A DNA stretch of 64,000 nucleotides, taken from contig CAVSOT010000003.1 in the NCBI GenBank assembly GCA_963729695.1, positions 310,001 to 374,000 of the forward strand. The letters run 5' to 3'. Within the stretch, counting starts at the first letter, position 1. Every line of letters starts with the position of its first letter. The stretch is from PALSA-693 sp963729695 (GTDB taxonomy: Bacteria; Actinomycetota; Acidimicrobiia; Acidimicrobiales; Palsa-688). The position numbers were made by a program, and so were the translations under genes. The notes below the pieces were generated by a model, which was given only the letters and a program-made list of their open reading frames with translations, was not told the origin of the DNA and did not search any database. Below, piece after piece: positions 42,939 to 53,333 of the stretch.

Positions 42939-43331
42939 GCCGGGCTGACGTACCGCTTGGCCTCGATCGAGAGCTGGTCCTGGTTGAGGCTGTTCTGCGC
43001 CTGAGTGAGCGAGTTGTGGTCCTGGGTGACGGCCTGCTGGTCAGCGTTCACGGCCGAACACGCGGTCGGCGGGCCGGACCCGCTCGAACTCGAGCTGGTC
43101 GAGTGGGACGAGCCGGTCGGGCCCGTCCCGGGGGAGGTGGTGGTCGAGGACGAGGCGCCCGAGGTGAGTGTGGTGCCGGACGATCCGGCGGGCGGCGGGT
43201 CGCTCGCCGCGGACCCCGCTGACCGAACCTCCTTCCGCCGTGCAGTTCGCCTGATCCGTGGCCAGCTGGTCCTGGGCCGGACCCTGGTCGAGGGTGGCGA
43301 GGACCTGGCCCGCCTGATCTCAGCAAACTCT
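42935..43331 (-). pseudogene. Frame-broken HlyD/RND-type periplasmic adaptor fragment
   Basis: On the minus strand, AGQVLATLDQGPAQDQLATD matches the lipoyl-hairpin region of periplasmic adaptor proteins. After a frame break near 43230 the sequence continues as a Ser/Thr/Gly-rich linker and then VTQDHNSLTQAQNSLNQDQ, a heptad-like hairpin helix, ending IEAKRYVSPA at the stop at 42935. I find no N-terminal membrane anchor upstream. The gene is either truncated or contains more errors than I can resolve. Confidence 0.5.
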
Positions 43332-43637
43332 CAGAAACTGGCGGTAGACCGGGTTCGGCCCGCTGGCCGCGACAGCTCGACAGGAGACCAAGCGTGCGCA
43401 TTTTGAACCTCGGGGGGAGACGGATACCTGGGGCCGGCCGCCCCTCGCCCGTCGGCCTCCCGTCGCGAGGTCGCCGCTGTCGATGACCTTGTCCGCCGCC
43501 AGTAGCTTGTGTGCGATGTCGATCGGTGCACGGATGGGGCCAGATGGCAGGCCATCCAGCCCTCGGCGTACCGCAGGACACTCGCTGGGGCCGTGGTTGG
43601 CGTTAGGGGCTTTGTCACCGGACCGTCCGCTGGTTTC

Positions 43638-45700
43638 GTGATCTCCGCCGGCACCCGTCAAGCGAGCGACCCCCGGGCGCAGCGCCCCCCCTCGGCGGGG
43701 ATCGCGGCTCCGTGGTGGCGCCGGCCGGTGGTGCTGGTGGGTGTTCCACTGCTTCTGGGGCTGATCCACGTCGCGGTGGTCGCCCCCCACTACTTCGTGG
43801 GCTCCTTCGACGACGATTCCGGCTACATCCTCACCGCACGCGCCCTTCTCGCCGGTGAGGGCCTCTCAGGCCACGTGGCGAATGGGACACTAGTTTCCGG
43901 GTCCTACCTGCCCGGCTATCCGGCCCTGCTCGTGCCGCTGCTGTGGATTTGGTCCCACACCTACGTTCCATTGCGGCTCCTGTCCGTCGCCTGTTTCGCG
44001 GCGTTGTTCCCGCTCACGTGGATCTATCTGGGTCGACGCCGGGTGGGGGATGTGGCCCGGACCGCCACCCTGGTTCTCCTTGCCCTGGGCCCTCCTCTGG
44101 CCACCTTCGGGAGCATGGTCATGGCCGAGACTCCCTTCCTCGTCCTCTTGCTGGTCCTTCTGCTCCTGCTCGACCGCTGGGACGAGCAACCCCAGGCATG
44201 GACGTGGACGGGGATAGGGGTCGTGCTGGCGGCGGCCGGGTTGGTGTGGCTGAAGGAGGCGGGCATCGGCGTCGCCATCGGTGTGGTGCTGTGGGTGCTA
44301 CTACGACGCAGCCCCGCCCGCCGCCAGAAAACCCTCCTGGCCGCGATCGGCGTGGCCATCCTGCTGCTTCCTGTCCTCATCGTCCGACTCGCCCACGGCC
44401 TTCCAGCAGCGGGAACGCTGTACTCCCAGCAGTTGGGCACCTACTACAGCGGCGGGCTCACCGGGCGGCTCGTCCACGTGGCCCCGCACTCGGTCTGGCA
44501 GATGCTGTCCACGGCAATTCCCACGACCCTCCTTCCGTATCTCAGCCCACTCCCGCTCCATGGGCACGACCCCGATCTGTGGAAGGTGCTCTCCTGGCAG
44601 GTGTCCGTGCTCACGGTGGTCGGTGCCGTGGTCTGGGCCCGCCGCTATCGCGACTCGGCCATCGTTATCGCGCCCGCCTATCTGGCCATGACGCTGTTGT
44701 GGCCAGATATCAACGAGCGCCGCGTCATCCTGGTCCTTCCCATAGTGACGGCCTGGTACGTGCTCGGCGGATTGGCCGTCTGGCACCAGATCCGCGGCTG
44801 GGCGCGATCGTGGCGCCCGGCCCCTCGCCTTGTCGAGGCCGCGGGTGGCTCGCCCGGAAGGGCGAGTTCGGTCACCATGACAGTGACCGCCGCGTGCGCC
44901 GCCTTGGTCGTCGCGGCTGCGGTAGCCGTGCCGCTGGCGTTTCAGTTTTCGCGTGACTATTTGTTCGCGGTGGGTCAGAACGCGTCCCAATTCGAGGGCG
45001 CTCGTTATGCCCGACTTCTTTCCCAGCTCGGGGCTTCCTCGCAAGTGGTGGAGACGAGCTACCTGTCGTCCACCGCGCTCTTTACCGGCCACCGCACGGC
45101 CAACAACGCCTTTCTGGGTACGCTCACGACGTGTCAGGTGCCAACCGTTCGCAACGAGTTGGCCTCCGATGACGCCGGTTTTCTGCTCCTGGGCGATCTC
45201 AACAAATTCGGCCAGGTCGACGGGCCGTGCCTCTTGTCGGTCGCGAAGTCCAGCGATTGGGCCGTCCCGTTACTCCACACATCCCGTGACAACGCATCGG
45301 TGTTCGAGCTGATAGGTCCGGGCACGGCGCACCCCAACCTGCAAGACCTGGTTGCGTCGGCCACGCAATCAGGCACGACCGGCCTGCGCGCCGTCAACAT
45401 CGAGGAATGGGATTGGGGCCGGGCCGAGCCGGTCAACCAGGTCACCGTGGGAACGGCCGGCGTGCCCGGCGCCACCACCTCCGTGGTTCTTCAGCTTCGC
45501 GATCCAGATGGCAGCTGGCGGACCGTGGCCCAAGCCGGCGCCTCGGTCGGTGATGGCCGTGGCGCGGCGCCCTTCCTGCTGGCCACGCTGCCACCGGGGA
45601 CGTCGGCTACTGCAGTCCGGGTGATGGTCACCGGGTCCCCCGCCGCGGGCGGGGGACGGTCGCAGACGTCCACGCGCTCGGGCCGGTTGGTGCCTCATGA
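43638..45700 (+). CDS. Large polytopic membrane protein, glycosyltransferase-like (GT-C), one frame break
   Basis: The corrected 687-residue protein has about ten hydrophobic helices in the first 450 residues and a C-terminal extracytoplasmic domain. SFDDDSGYILTARALLAGEG with its acidic cluster after helix 1 fits the first loop of GT-C (GT39/ArnT-like) transferases that use polyprenyl-linked sugars, and GSYLPGYPALLVPLLW follows. The frame breaks in the GGGGG run at 45653-45657: one more g gives TVADVHALGPVGAS and a stop overlapping the GtrA start. The GTG at 43638 is chosen. Confidence 0.7.
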
Positions 45701-46218
45701 CAGCCGGACAACGCGCCAGTGTCCTCCGTCATCCCCTCACCCGACGGGTCGTCGGCTACAGCGCCGGCTCCATTGTTGCGGCCGTCATCGGCGAACTGAC
45801 GTTCGCGGCGATGTTCGGTCTGCTCCACGCCGGAACGACCTGGGCCACTGCGGCCGGCTTCATCGGCGCGGCCGCGCCCAACTACGCCCTCAATCGGCGG
45901 TGGGCCTGGCCGGACCGGCGAGGTCGGAGCCGTAGAGCCGAGATCACCCTGTACGTGGTGGTCATCGCATGCAGCTTTGCCGCTTCCGCGCTCGTTACCC
46001 ACTGGGTCGAAGCGGTCGCAGTGCATATGTCGCCCGACCGAGCCTGGCAAACGGTACTGGTGGCCGCAGCCTTTCTCGCCGTGTCCGGCCTCTTCTTCGT
46101 GATCAAGTTTGCGCTCTACGAGTTCGTGGTGTTCAGCCCGGCGGCGGTCTCCTCTCCACCGGCCACCCCCGGGCCATCGGCCGTAGAACCGTCAGGGGCG
46201 GTCGCGCCGGGCGGGTAA
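45697..46218 (+). CDS. GtrA family membrane protein
   Basis: This 173-residue protein has four membrane helices and the GtrA signature RRVVGYSAGSIVAAVIGEL and PNYALNRRWAWPDR, the Asn-Arg-x-x-x-W motif between helices 2 and 3. GtrA proteins assist polyprenyl-linked sugar transfer, which fits the GT-C-like gene it overlaps (ATGA). The C-terminal 30 residues are Pro/Ala/Ser-rich. Confidence 0.85.
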   Translation: MTAGQRASVLRHPLTRRVVGYSAGSIVAAVIGELTFAAMFGLLHAGTTWATAAGFIGAAAPNYALNRRWAWPDRRGRSRRAEITLYVVVIACSFAASALVTHWVEAVAVHMSPDRAWQTVLVAAAFLAVSGLFFVIKFALYEFVVFSPAAVSSPPATPGPSAVEPSGAVAPGG

Positions 46219-46231
46219 TCTCGGATGTTCC

Positions 46232-47507
46232 ATGATCGACATCCGGCTGCTGCTCGACGATTTCGAAGCCACTGCCCGCCGTCTGGTCCGGCGCGGCGTG
46301 GATGCGGACCTTCTGGAGTCGGCTCGTCGTCTCGCTACCGTGCGGCGCGAAAAGGTACGCCAGGTCGACGAAGCGCGCGCTGAGATGAATGCCGGCGCCA
46401 GCCGGGTTGGGACCCTGAAGCGCCAGAGCCAGCACGCGGAAGCTGATCTCCTGCGGGCGGAGTTGGCCGAGTTGAAGCTCGGCCTGGACCGGTTGGAGGA
46501 GGAGCAGCGCGTCGCCCAGGCGGACCTCGATGACGTGGTGATGCGCATCCCCAACCTGCCCGCCGACGACGTGCCGGATGGCAAGAGTGAAGCCGACAAC
46601 GTGATCCTCCGAACCCATGGGTACAACCCGGCGGACTACGAGGGCCGCACCTGGGCGCCCCACTGGGAGGTTGCCGAACGGCTCGGCATCTACGACGGGG
46701 AGCGAGCCGCCAAGCTGAGCGGCGCCATGTTCTCGCTGCTTCGCGGCGACGGGGCCCGACTGCTCGCGCGCCCTCGTGGACCTCGGGCTGGCCTTGCATC
46801 GGGACACTTACGAGGAGATCGCCCCACCCCACCTGGTTCGTACCGAAGTGATCTCTCGCACCGGGCATCTCACCAAATTTGACACCCAGGCCTATCGCGT
46901 TCGCGACGACGACTTATGGCTGGTTCCCACCGCCGAAGTGCCGCTGATGGGCATGCATCAGGGAGAAATCCTTCCCGAGGCGGAGCTTCCCCGCCGCTAC
47001 ATGGCCTATACGGTGTGCTGGCGCCGGGAAGCCGGCGCGGCGGGCAAGGACACCCGCGGCATGCAGCGCCTGCACGAGTTCCACAAAGTGGAGTTGGTGA
47101 AGTTGTGCCGACCCGAGGACGGCGAGGCGGAATTCGTCTCGCTCCTGGCCGACGCGGAACGCGCCCTACAGGTCCTCGGACTTCCTTACCGGATCGTCGA
47201 ATTGTGCGCCGGTGACCTGACGTTCTCGGCAGCCAAGGTCTGCGACCTCGAGGTCTACGCTCCCGGCGTCGATCGCTGGCTCGAGGTTTCGTCGGTGAGC
47301 CTGGTCACCGACTTCCAGGCCCGGCGGGGTCAGATCCGTTTCCGCAGGGATGGGGGTGGCGTCGAGTTCGTGCATGCCCTCAACGGTTCAGGACTGGCGA
47401 CGCCGCGCATCTGGGCGGCGGTGATCGAGCACGGTCAGCTGCCAGACGGGAGCGTCCGCGTACCGGATGCCCTCGTCCCCTATCTCGGACACGACCTGAT
47501 CACCTAA
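46232..47507 (+). CDS. serS: Seryl-tRNA synthetase, one frame break
   Basis: The corrected 424-residue enzyme has the N-terminal coiled-coil arm (residues 1-110) that binds tRNA-Ser and a class II catalytic core. Motif 2 is CWRREAGAAGKDTRGMQRLH and motif 3 is NGSGLATPRIWAAVIEHGQ. One extra c at about 46763 breaks the frame; removing it gives GARLSRALVDLGLALH. As this gene is normally essential and single-copy, the break is most likely a base error in the sequence. Confidence 0.93.
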
Positions 47508-47515
47508 CGCCGGAT

Positions 47516-47559
47516 CCCGTTCGCCATTCGCGGAGGCGGGCTTGATCTCAGCGAACGGG
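47516..47559. terminator. Possible bidirectional terminator, 9-bp inverted repeat
   Basis: The arms cccgttcgc (47516-47524) and gcgaacggg (47551-47559) lie between convergent serS and GT2 genes and overlap the GT2 3' end. The spacer of 26 bases is long, so confidence is low. Confidence 0.3.
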
Positions 47560-48483
47560 CGGGAAGGCCGTTTCCACCGAGCGACGCCTGAGCAGGCCGG
47601 GGCGATGGCGGCGGGACTCCCGCCACCAGGTCCCGATCATCACCCGGGCGTAGCGCCAGCCGTACGCCAGGTTGCGCCCTTTCTTGGACGCGCCCGAGAT
47701 TCGAGGCCGCATCACCGTGGGTACCTCCGCGATGCGGAAGCCGGCGAGGGCGGCGCCCACCAACAGCTCGGAGGTCTGATACTGCGGTTGGATCTGGGGC
47801 ACCTGCTGCAAGAGTGCGGGCGTCATCACCCGCAAGCCGGACGAGGTGTCGGTGACGTTGGCGCCCGTGAGGCGGCGAGCCAATAGGGAGAAGACGCGGA
47901 CCCCGAGATTGCGGAACGGATCGGTGTCCTCGGTGGCACCGAGCGCTCGCGAGCCGATGACGATGTCGGCATCCCCAGAGGCCACCAGACGCACCATGCC
48001 AGGCAGGTCTGCCGGGTCCCATTGTCCGTCGGCGTCGAGGGTGGCGATGTAACGGGCTCCGTGTTCCCAGGCGATCCGGTACCCGGCTCGCAGCGCCACG
48101 CCATGGCCGCAGTTGCGCTCCAAGCGCAGCAGGGCGGCTCCGTGCTGCGCGGCGACCATCGCGGTGTCGTCCGTGGAGCCGTCATCCACGACCAGCACGT
48201 CGAACGGCTCCTCGCCGATGGCCTCGGGAATCTCGGTAAGAACGGCTGGGAGGTTGTCGGCCTCGTTGAGGGCGGCGATCACCACGACGAGAGGTGCGAA
48301 GGGGCGCGAGCCTCTGACCGCGTCGAACGCCCGGCGCGCCCTTTCCACCGTATCTTTGGCGTGCTCGGGCTCGTGAAACCCCCGGGTGACCGGGCGGTGG
48401 TCACTCTGACTCTCCGGCCCATGACCTCCCACGTCAGGGCTCGGCGGTGCGACTCCGTTCCGACCGTCGACTTGTCCTAACAC
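47548..48483 (-). CDS. Family 2 glycosyltransferase (polyprenyl-phosphate sugar transferase-like)
   Basis: This 311-residue GT2 enzyme shows VVVIAALNEADNLPAVL, VLVVDDGSTDDT, RNCGHGVALRAGY and the DxD metal motif TLDADGQWDPADL, then the SSGLRVM region. These match DPG/DPM synthase-like enzymes. The first 60 residues are not conserved, so translation may start further in. It is divergent from the cyclase gene and convergent with serS. With the nearby GtrA and GT-C proteins it suggests a second envelope-glycan module. Confidence 0.82.
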   Translation of the reverse strand: MLGQVDGRNGVAPPSPDVGGHGPESQSDHRPVTRGFHEPEHAKDTVERARRAFDAVRGSRPFAPLVVVIAALNEADNLPAVLTEIPEAIGEEPFDVLVVDDGSTDDTAMVAAQHGAALLRLERNCGHGVALRAGYRIAWEHGARYIATLDADGQWDPADLPGMVRLVASGDADIVIGSRALGATEDTDPFRNLGVRVFSLLARRLTGANVTDTSSGLRVMTPALLQQVPQIQPQYQTSELLVGAALAGFRIAEVPTVMRPRISGASKKGRNLAYGWRYARVMIGTWWRESRRHRPGLLRRRSVETAFPPVR

Positions 48484-48611
48484 AGCTTATTCACAAAGCT
48501 AACTTTACCCGAGCCGTGCCGGATGCAAAACACAGGCCCCGTGGACTGAGGGGGTTGGCGGGTGAGTGATTCGGCGCTTTGCTCGCACCGTTGACCCGGT
48601 AACTTGGCGGG

Positions 48612-51600
48612 GTGCCGCTGTGTCGCCGGTGTGGCGCCGAGAGCCCCGAAGGCTTTCTCTTCTGCGGTGAATGCGGTCAGCGGCTGGACGTGGGCGCTTG
48701 CGCGGTGTGCGGGGTGGTATACCGCGAGCAGCAGCTGTTCTGCGGTGGTTGTGGATCACCTCTGACGGGCGAGGCCAGCCCGCCTGGCGAGGCCAGCCCG
48801 CCTGGCGAGGCCAGCCCGCCTGGCGAGGCCAGCCAGCTCAGCGAGCCGACGCCACAACCGTTGCAGGAGCGCAAGTTGGCCACGGTCCTGTTTGCGGACG
48901 TCGTCGGCTTCACGTCGCTGGCCGAGCGCACCGACCCCGAGGTGGTCGCCCGGATGGTCGATATCGCCTTCCGGCGGCTCGGTGCCGTGGTATCCAGCCA
49001 CGGCGGCGTCATCGACAAGTACATGGGCGACTCACTGATGGCCGTGTTCGGGGTGCCCGTCGCCCACGACGACGACGCGGAGCGCGCCGTGGCCGTGGGC
49101 CTGGCCATGCGCCGCCTCGGCGGCGACCTGTTGTTCTCGACCGGCATCAACTCGGGTGAGGTGATGGCCACGGCGGTGGGTCGATCAGGTGACAGCACCG
49201 TGATCGGCGACACCGTCAACGTGGCCGCCCGGTTGGAAGAGGTGGCAGGTCCTGGCGAGGTTCTGTGCGGGGCCCTGACCGCCGAGCTGGTCGGCAGCCG
49301 AGCCCGTTTCCGGGCTCGGCCGGCCGTTGTCCTGAAGGGAAAACGAGAGCCCGTCGACGTGTGGGAAGCCGTCTCGATGGAGCCGGCCGACGTGGGTGTG
49401 GCAGTCGACGAGGTTCCGCTGCTGGGCCGGGACGCCGAGATGGCCTACCTCGGTCATCTGTGGCGGCGGGTATGCGGCGACGGGCAAGTGGAGATCGCCC
49501 TCCTTTGCGGAGATGCCGGATCCGGCAAGACCCGTCTCGCCAATGAGCTGGCTCGCCTGGTAACACCCGAGGGGCTGGCCGTGCGGGCCGCGTATCCGGC
49601 GTACGGACCCATGGGCGGTTCCCGGGTCGCGGCAGACGCCCTGGGCCAGCTGGGCCCAGCCCTCGACGAGGAGGTCACGGCCAGGGTGCGTTCCTTGGCC
49701 GGAACCCCCGACGAGTCGTTAAAGGCGATAGACCCGGCCGGTCTCCACGCCGAACAGATGTGGGGGCTGGTCCGACTGTTGGAGGAGAAGAGCTCGGCCC
49801 GTCCGGTTGCCATCATCCTCGACGACATGCATCGCAGCGGAGAGAACTCGCTCGGACTGCTCGCTGAGCTGACCGGGCGCCTGCCCCGATGCCGGATTCT
49901 GGTGATGCTGGTGGGCCGCAACGAACCGAGCGAATGGCTCGGCCGTTTCCCCGCCGCGACCACGCTTCGGCTGGCTCCGTTGGGGCCTGTTGATGCGGGG
50001 AAATTGGCCGCGGCTTTCGTCTCTGACAAGCCTCTCGCCCCGGAAGCCGCCGCGTTCCTCGCCGAGCGCGCCGGTGGCAATCCCCTGTATCTCCGGGAGC
50101 TGGTGCGCATGGCCCGGACCCGAGGGTCGCTGATCGATGATGGTGGCTCCTACCGGTTGGGATCGGCTGCGTCTGTCCCCGCGACGCTCCAGGCGTTGTT
50201 GTCGGCCCGTCTCGACGCCGCTGGACCATTCCTCAAATCGGTGTTCCAGCATGCGGCCGTGCTCGGGGACGGTTCGTCGGCCGACCAGATTGCCAGGTTG
50301 GGTCCTTCGGGTGCCGAAGGCGCGTCTGGGATCGTTGGTTGCCGCGGGGTTTTTGCACCAGGCCTCCACCGGTGGCTACGAATCCGTCGATCCGATGCTG
50401 CGTGAGGTGGCCTACGAGACGCTCCCGCGCCACGTCGCGGGGAACTGCACCTGAGAGCCGCGGAAGTTGTCAGCCGGCCCGATGACCGGGCCCGGCATTT
50501 GGAGCGGGCGGCCCACTTTCTTTCCGACAATGCCGCGGTGGCGGCCGAGGCGGCGGACGGTCTTGCCGCTGTCGGCGAGGACTTTCTGGCGCAGTCTCGC
50601 CTGGCCGATGCCAGCCGGTTACTCGAGCGGGCGGTAGCGCTCGGGTGCCGACGCTCGTCGACCCTTCTCGGTCTGGCCCGCCTTCAGGAGCTGGCCGGCG
50701 ACGACAACGCGGCCCGGCGCACACTCTGCCTCGTCCCCGATGATCCCGATGACCCGGTTCCCGCGGCCGAGCGGGACCACGGGCTGGCCCGGATCATGCT
50801 GTTCAGCGATCCGGCCTGGGCCAGGGAACGTCTGCTCGAGGTGAGCCTCAGGTGGCAGCAGCTTGGGGAGGAGGTCCGTTCGGCCTGGGCGATCGCCAAC
50901 GCCGGGGTGGCGAGCTTCAACCTGAGCCACATGGAGCAGTCAGCTGCAGACTTGAACCGGGCGCTCCATGCGTTCGAACGGACCGGCGATCGGGCGGGGG
51001 CCGTGGCCGCGTCGTCCTTCCTCTGCCTGGCCAAACCTACGGACAAGAGAGTGCCTGCCTGGCTCGCGGGCGCCCTGGAGTTTGCCGACGAGGTGGGCGA
51101 TCGAGCCAAACAGGTATCCGCCCTGACTGCTCTGGCCTGGCACCACTTCTTGAGATCCATGTGGGGAGGGGCGACCGATACAGCCACCGCCGAACAGTTC
51201 GCGGCTCGCCTGGCCGAGGTGGCAGAGGACATTGGAGCGGTCGGCAGCGCCGTGCACGGCCAGAGCCTGCTCGCCGTTATGGCTCGTTTCGGGGGTCGCA
51301 TCCAGGTGGCGGCTGGCCACGCCGGGGCCCTGGGTCGGCTGCTGCGGCCCGAACAGCACGAACCTTGGTTCGGTTGGGCTGCGAGTTTCGCGGTGGCCGT
51401 TGCCGAAGGCGCCGACCAGGCCGCCCCGCCCTTCCCGCCGGTCTCCTCTCCAGACCCGGTGGCGGGTATGGCCGCGCATGTGATCCAGGCGGAGTTGGTC
51501 TTGGCCGGCCGGCTGGACGAGGCCTTGGCCCACTCCGAGCTGTTGGGCTTTCGGGAGGCGCACAAGAGCAATCCCGTGGTCGATGCCATCGGGATGTTGA

Positions 51601-51914
51601 CCGCATTGGCGCTCGTCTTGTCGGATCGGGCTGGGGAAGCCCTCACCTGGGCCGAACGGGCGGCTCGGGCGGCGCGCCTACTGGACTCCCCACCGACCCA
51701 AGTGGCAACCAGCGCGCTGCTCGCCGAGATCACGGGCGATACCAAAGGCCTACCCCCACGTCCGCCATCTGCATCCTCCCTGGCTGACTGCCTGGTCCTG
51801 CGCGCCCATGCCGCGTCGGGCGATCGCCTCGCCCTCGAGGAGCTCCCGGGCGCGGCTCGAAACTTGGTCGCGCCTGGCCTGTTACTTGGTCTTCCCGTGC
51901 CGGGTCATGGTTGA
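48612..51914 (+). CDS. Zinc-ribbon, class III cyclase, AAA ATPase and TPR sensor protein, two frame breaks
   Basis: The corrected protein of about 1100 residues begins with two zinc ribbons (CRRCGAESPEGFLFCGECG, CAVCGVVYREQQLFCGGCG). A Gly-Glu-Ala-Ser-Pro-Pro repeat hinge follows, then a class III nucleotide cyclase domain with metal aspartates in LFADVVGFTSL and KYMGDSLMAVFG. An AAA/NB-ARC-like ATPase (LLCGDAGSGKTRLANEL) and a TPR-like helical C-terminus complete it. Breaks lie at about 50310 and 50446; the second is in a GGGG run. Such proteins are common in Actinomycetota and probably make cAMP in response to an unknown signal. Confidence 0.82.
48769..48840 (+). repeat. 18-bp in-frame tandem repeat in cyclase hinge
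   Basis: Three identical copies and a partial fourth of an 18-base unit encode GEASPP hexapeptides between the zinc ribbons and the cyclase domain. The copies are base-identical, which implies recent expansion. Confidence 0.85.
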
Positions 51915-51941
51915 CGAGGTGGTCCTGGACCAGGTCCTCAG

Positions 51942-52691
51942 TCAGTGGGCAAAGAGGTGGTACCCGGCATAGGTCCAGGCCACGACGACCAGTGCGTTCA
52001 CGAGGCGATCCGTCGTGACGAACCGGAGGAGCTCCTCGGCATTCGCCAGGCGACCGCCTGACCGCCGCCCGGCCAGATCGATGGCGACGGCTGCCAGCAC
52101 GACCGCGATCCAGAAGGCCACGCCGGCTGGATTGCTGGCCGGTAACAACAACGCGGGCATCAGCGGCACAGGTACGGCCCTGCTGTTGGCGGGAGGAGGG
52201 GGGGCCCCGGGCGTGAACACCGCGCCCGTCGGTGCTTGCGGGGCGAGGGGAGCTCTGGCCCGGGCCGCACCATAACCGAGACCGGCCAGCATCCAGACGA
52301 GGAGCATGGCCGCATGTAACGGCCGAAACTCTGCCGTCAAAGAGCTGATCGTCAGGTGCGGAGCCCGCCTACCGGTGTCGATTCCCAGGATCTCCCAGAT
52401 CAGCACGATCGCCGAGAGCGCCAGCCAGGGCGACACGCCGACCAGGGCTCGGCGCCATCCGCCGCAGCCGGAGCGCGGCCACGGCATGCGGGCGGGAGTC
52501 AAGCGCACTCCCGGGCTACGCCCGCGTTGGCCTTGCCAGAGGAGGACATCGACCGCGAGGACCGCCAACAGCGACACCAGCCAGGTGGCGACCGCCGACG
52601 GGCTGGCGCGGGGAAACCCGCTCACCCACGCAGTCCACCCGCAGAGGGCGATGGCACCGCAGGCGACGAATACGCCGCGCCGATTGGGCAC
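51942..52691 (-). CDS. Hypothetical polytopic membrane protein
   Basis: This 249-residue protein has about six hydrophobic helices and a Pro/Ala-rich loop near the middle. No family was recognised. The GTG at 52689-52691 is chosen because longer frames would run across the divergent GNAT gene. It converges on the cyclase gene with about 30 bases between stops. Confidence 0.6.
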   Translation of the reverse strand: MPNRRGVFVACGAIALCGWTAWVSGFPRASPSAVATWLVSLLAVLAVDVLLWQGQRGRSPGVRLTPARMPWPRSGCGGWRRALVGVSPWLALSAIVLIWEILGIDTGRRAPHLTISSLTAEFRPLHAAMLLVWMLAGLGYGAARARAPLAPQAPTGAVFTPGAPPPPANSRAVPVPLMPALLLPASNPAGVAFWIAVVLAAVAIDLAGRRSGGRLANAEELLRFVTTDRLVNALVVVAWTYAGYHLFAH

Positions 52692-52706
52692 GCCTCGGTA
52701 TATCCC

Positions 52707-53291
52707 ATGGACCCGGTCAGAAGGAAACCACCGGCGCCATCGTCGGCCACCGGCCAGACTGGGGCCGTGGACCCAGGGCTTCCTGCAACCGGCCAGATCA
52801 CGGTACGGCCTGCAGTGGAGGATGACCTCGATGCGCTGCTCGACCAGACGTGGGCGGTCGCGGCAGAGGGACTGTGGATCGGCGTCGAAGTGCCGTTCGA
52901 CCGTGAGGCTCGGCGCATTCGCCTGGCGTCGATGATCGAAGGCGTGTCCTCGACGGTCCTGGTTGCCGACGGCGCGGTAGATGGCGGTCCCGGCCCAGTG
53001 GGACATATCGCAGTGACCATCGCCCCCTATGGAGTGGCCGACATCGGCATGTTGATCGCCGAGGGCTGGCGCGGGCAAGGGATCGGGAGAATGCTGCTCG
53101 GCGCGGCTATCGGGTGGGCCGCCGCGTCAGGCGCCCACAAGATGGCTCTGGAGGTGTGGCCCCACAACCGGGCTGCGCTGGGTCTGTACCACGCCGCCGG
53201 TTTTGTCGAGGAGGGCCGCAAACGGCGTCATTATCGTCGGCGAAACGGTGAGTTGTGGGACTCGGTGCTGATGGGTCGCCCGCTCCCGTGA
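52707..53291 (+). CDS. GNAT family N-acetyltransferase
   Basis: This GNAT protein has ITVRPAVEDDLDALLDQ (strand 1, helix 1), IGMLIAEGWRGQGIGRMLL (motif A, with the RGQGIG acetyl-CoA loop), and NRAALGLYHAAGFVEEGRKR (motif B), as in RimI/YhhY-like enzymes. ATG at 52707 gives 194 residues; GTG at 52767 gives 174 and removes a variable leader. The acceptor is unknown. Confidence 0.82.
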   Translation: MDPVRRKPPAPSSATGQTGAVDPGLPATGQITVRPAVEDDLDALLDQTWAVAAEGLWIGVEVPFDREARRIRLASMIEGVSSTVLVADGAVDGGPGPVGHIAVTIAPYGVADIGMLIAEGWRGQGIGRMLLGAAIGWAAASGAHKMALEVWPHNRAALGLYHAAGFVEEGRKRRHYRRRNGELWDSVLMGRPLP

Positions 53292-53333
53292 ACGGGGTCT
53301 TTGGCTGAAGACGGGACAAGCTTGGGAGGGCTG

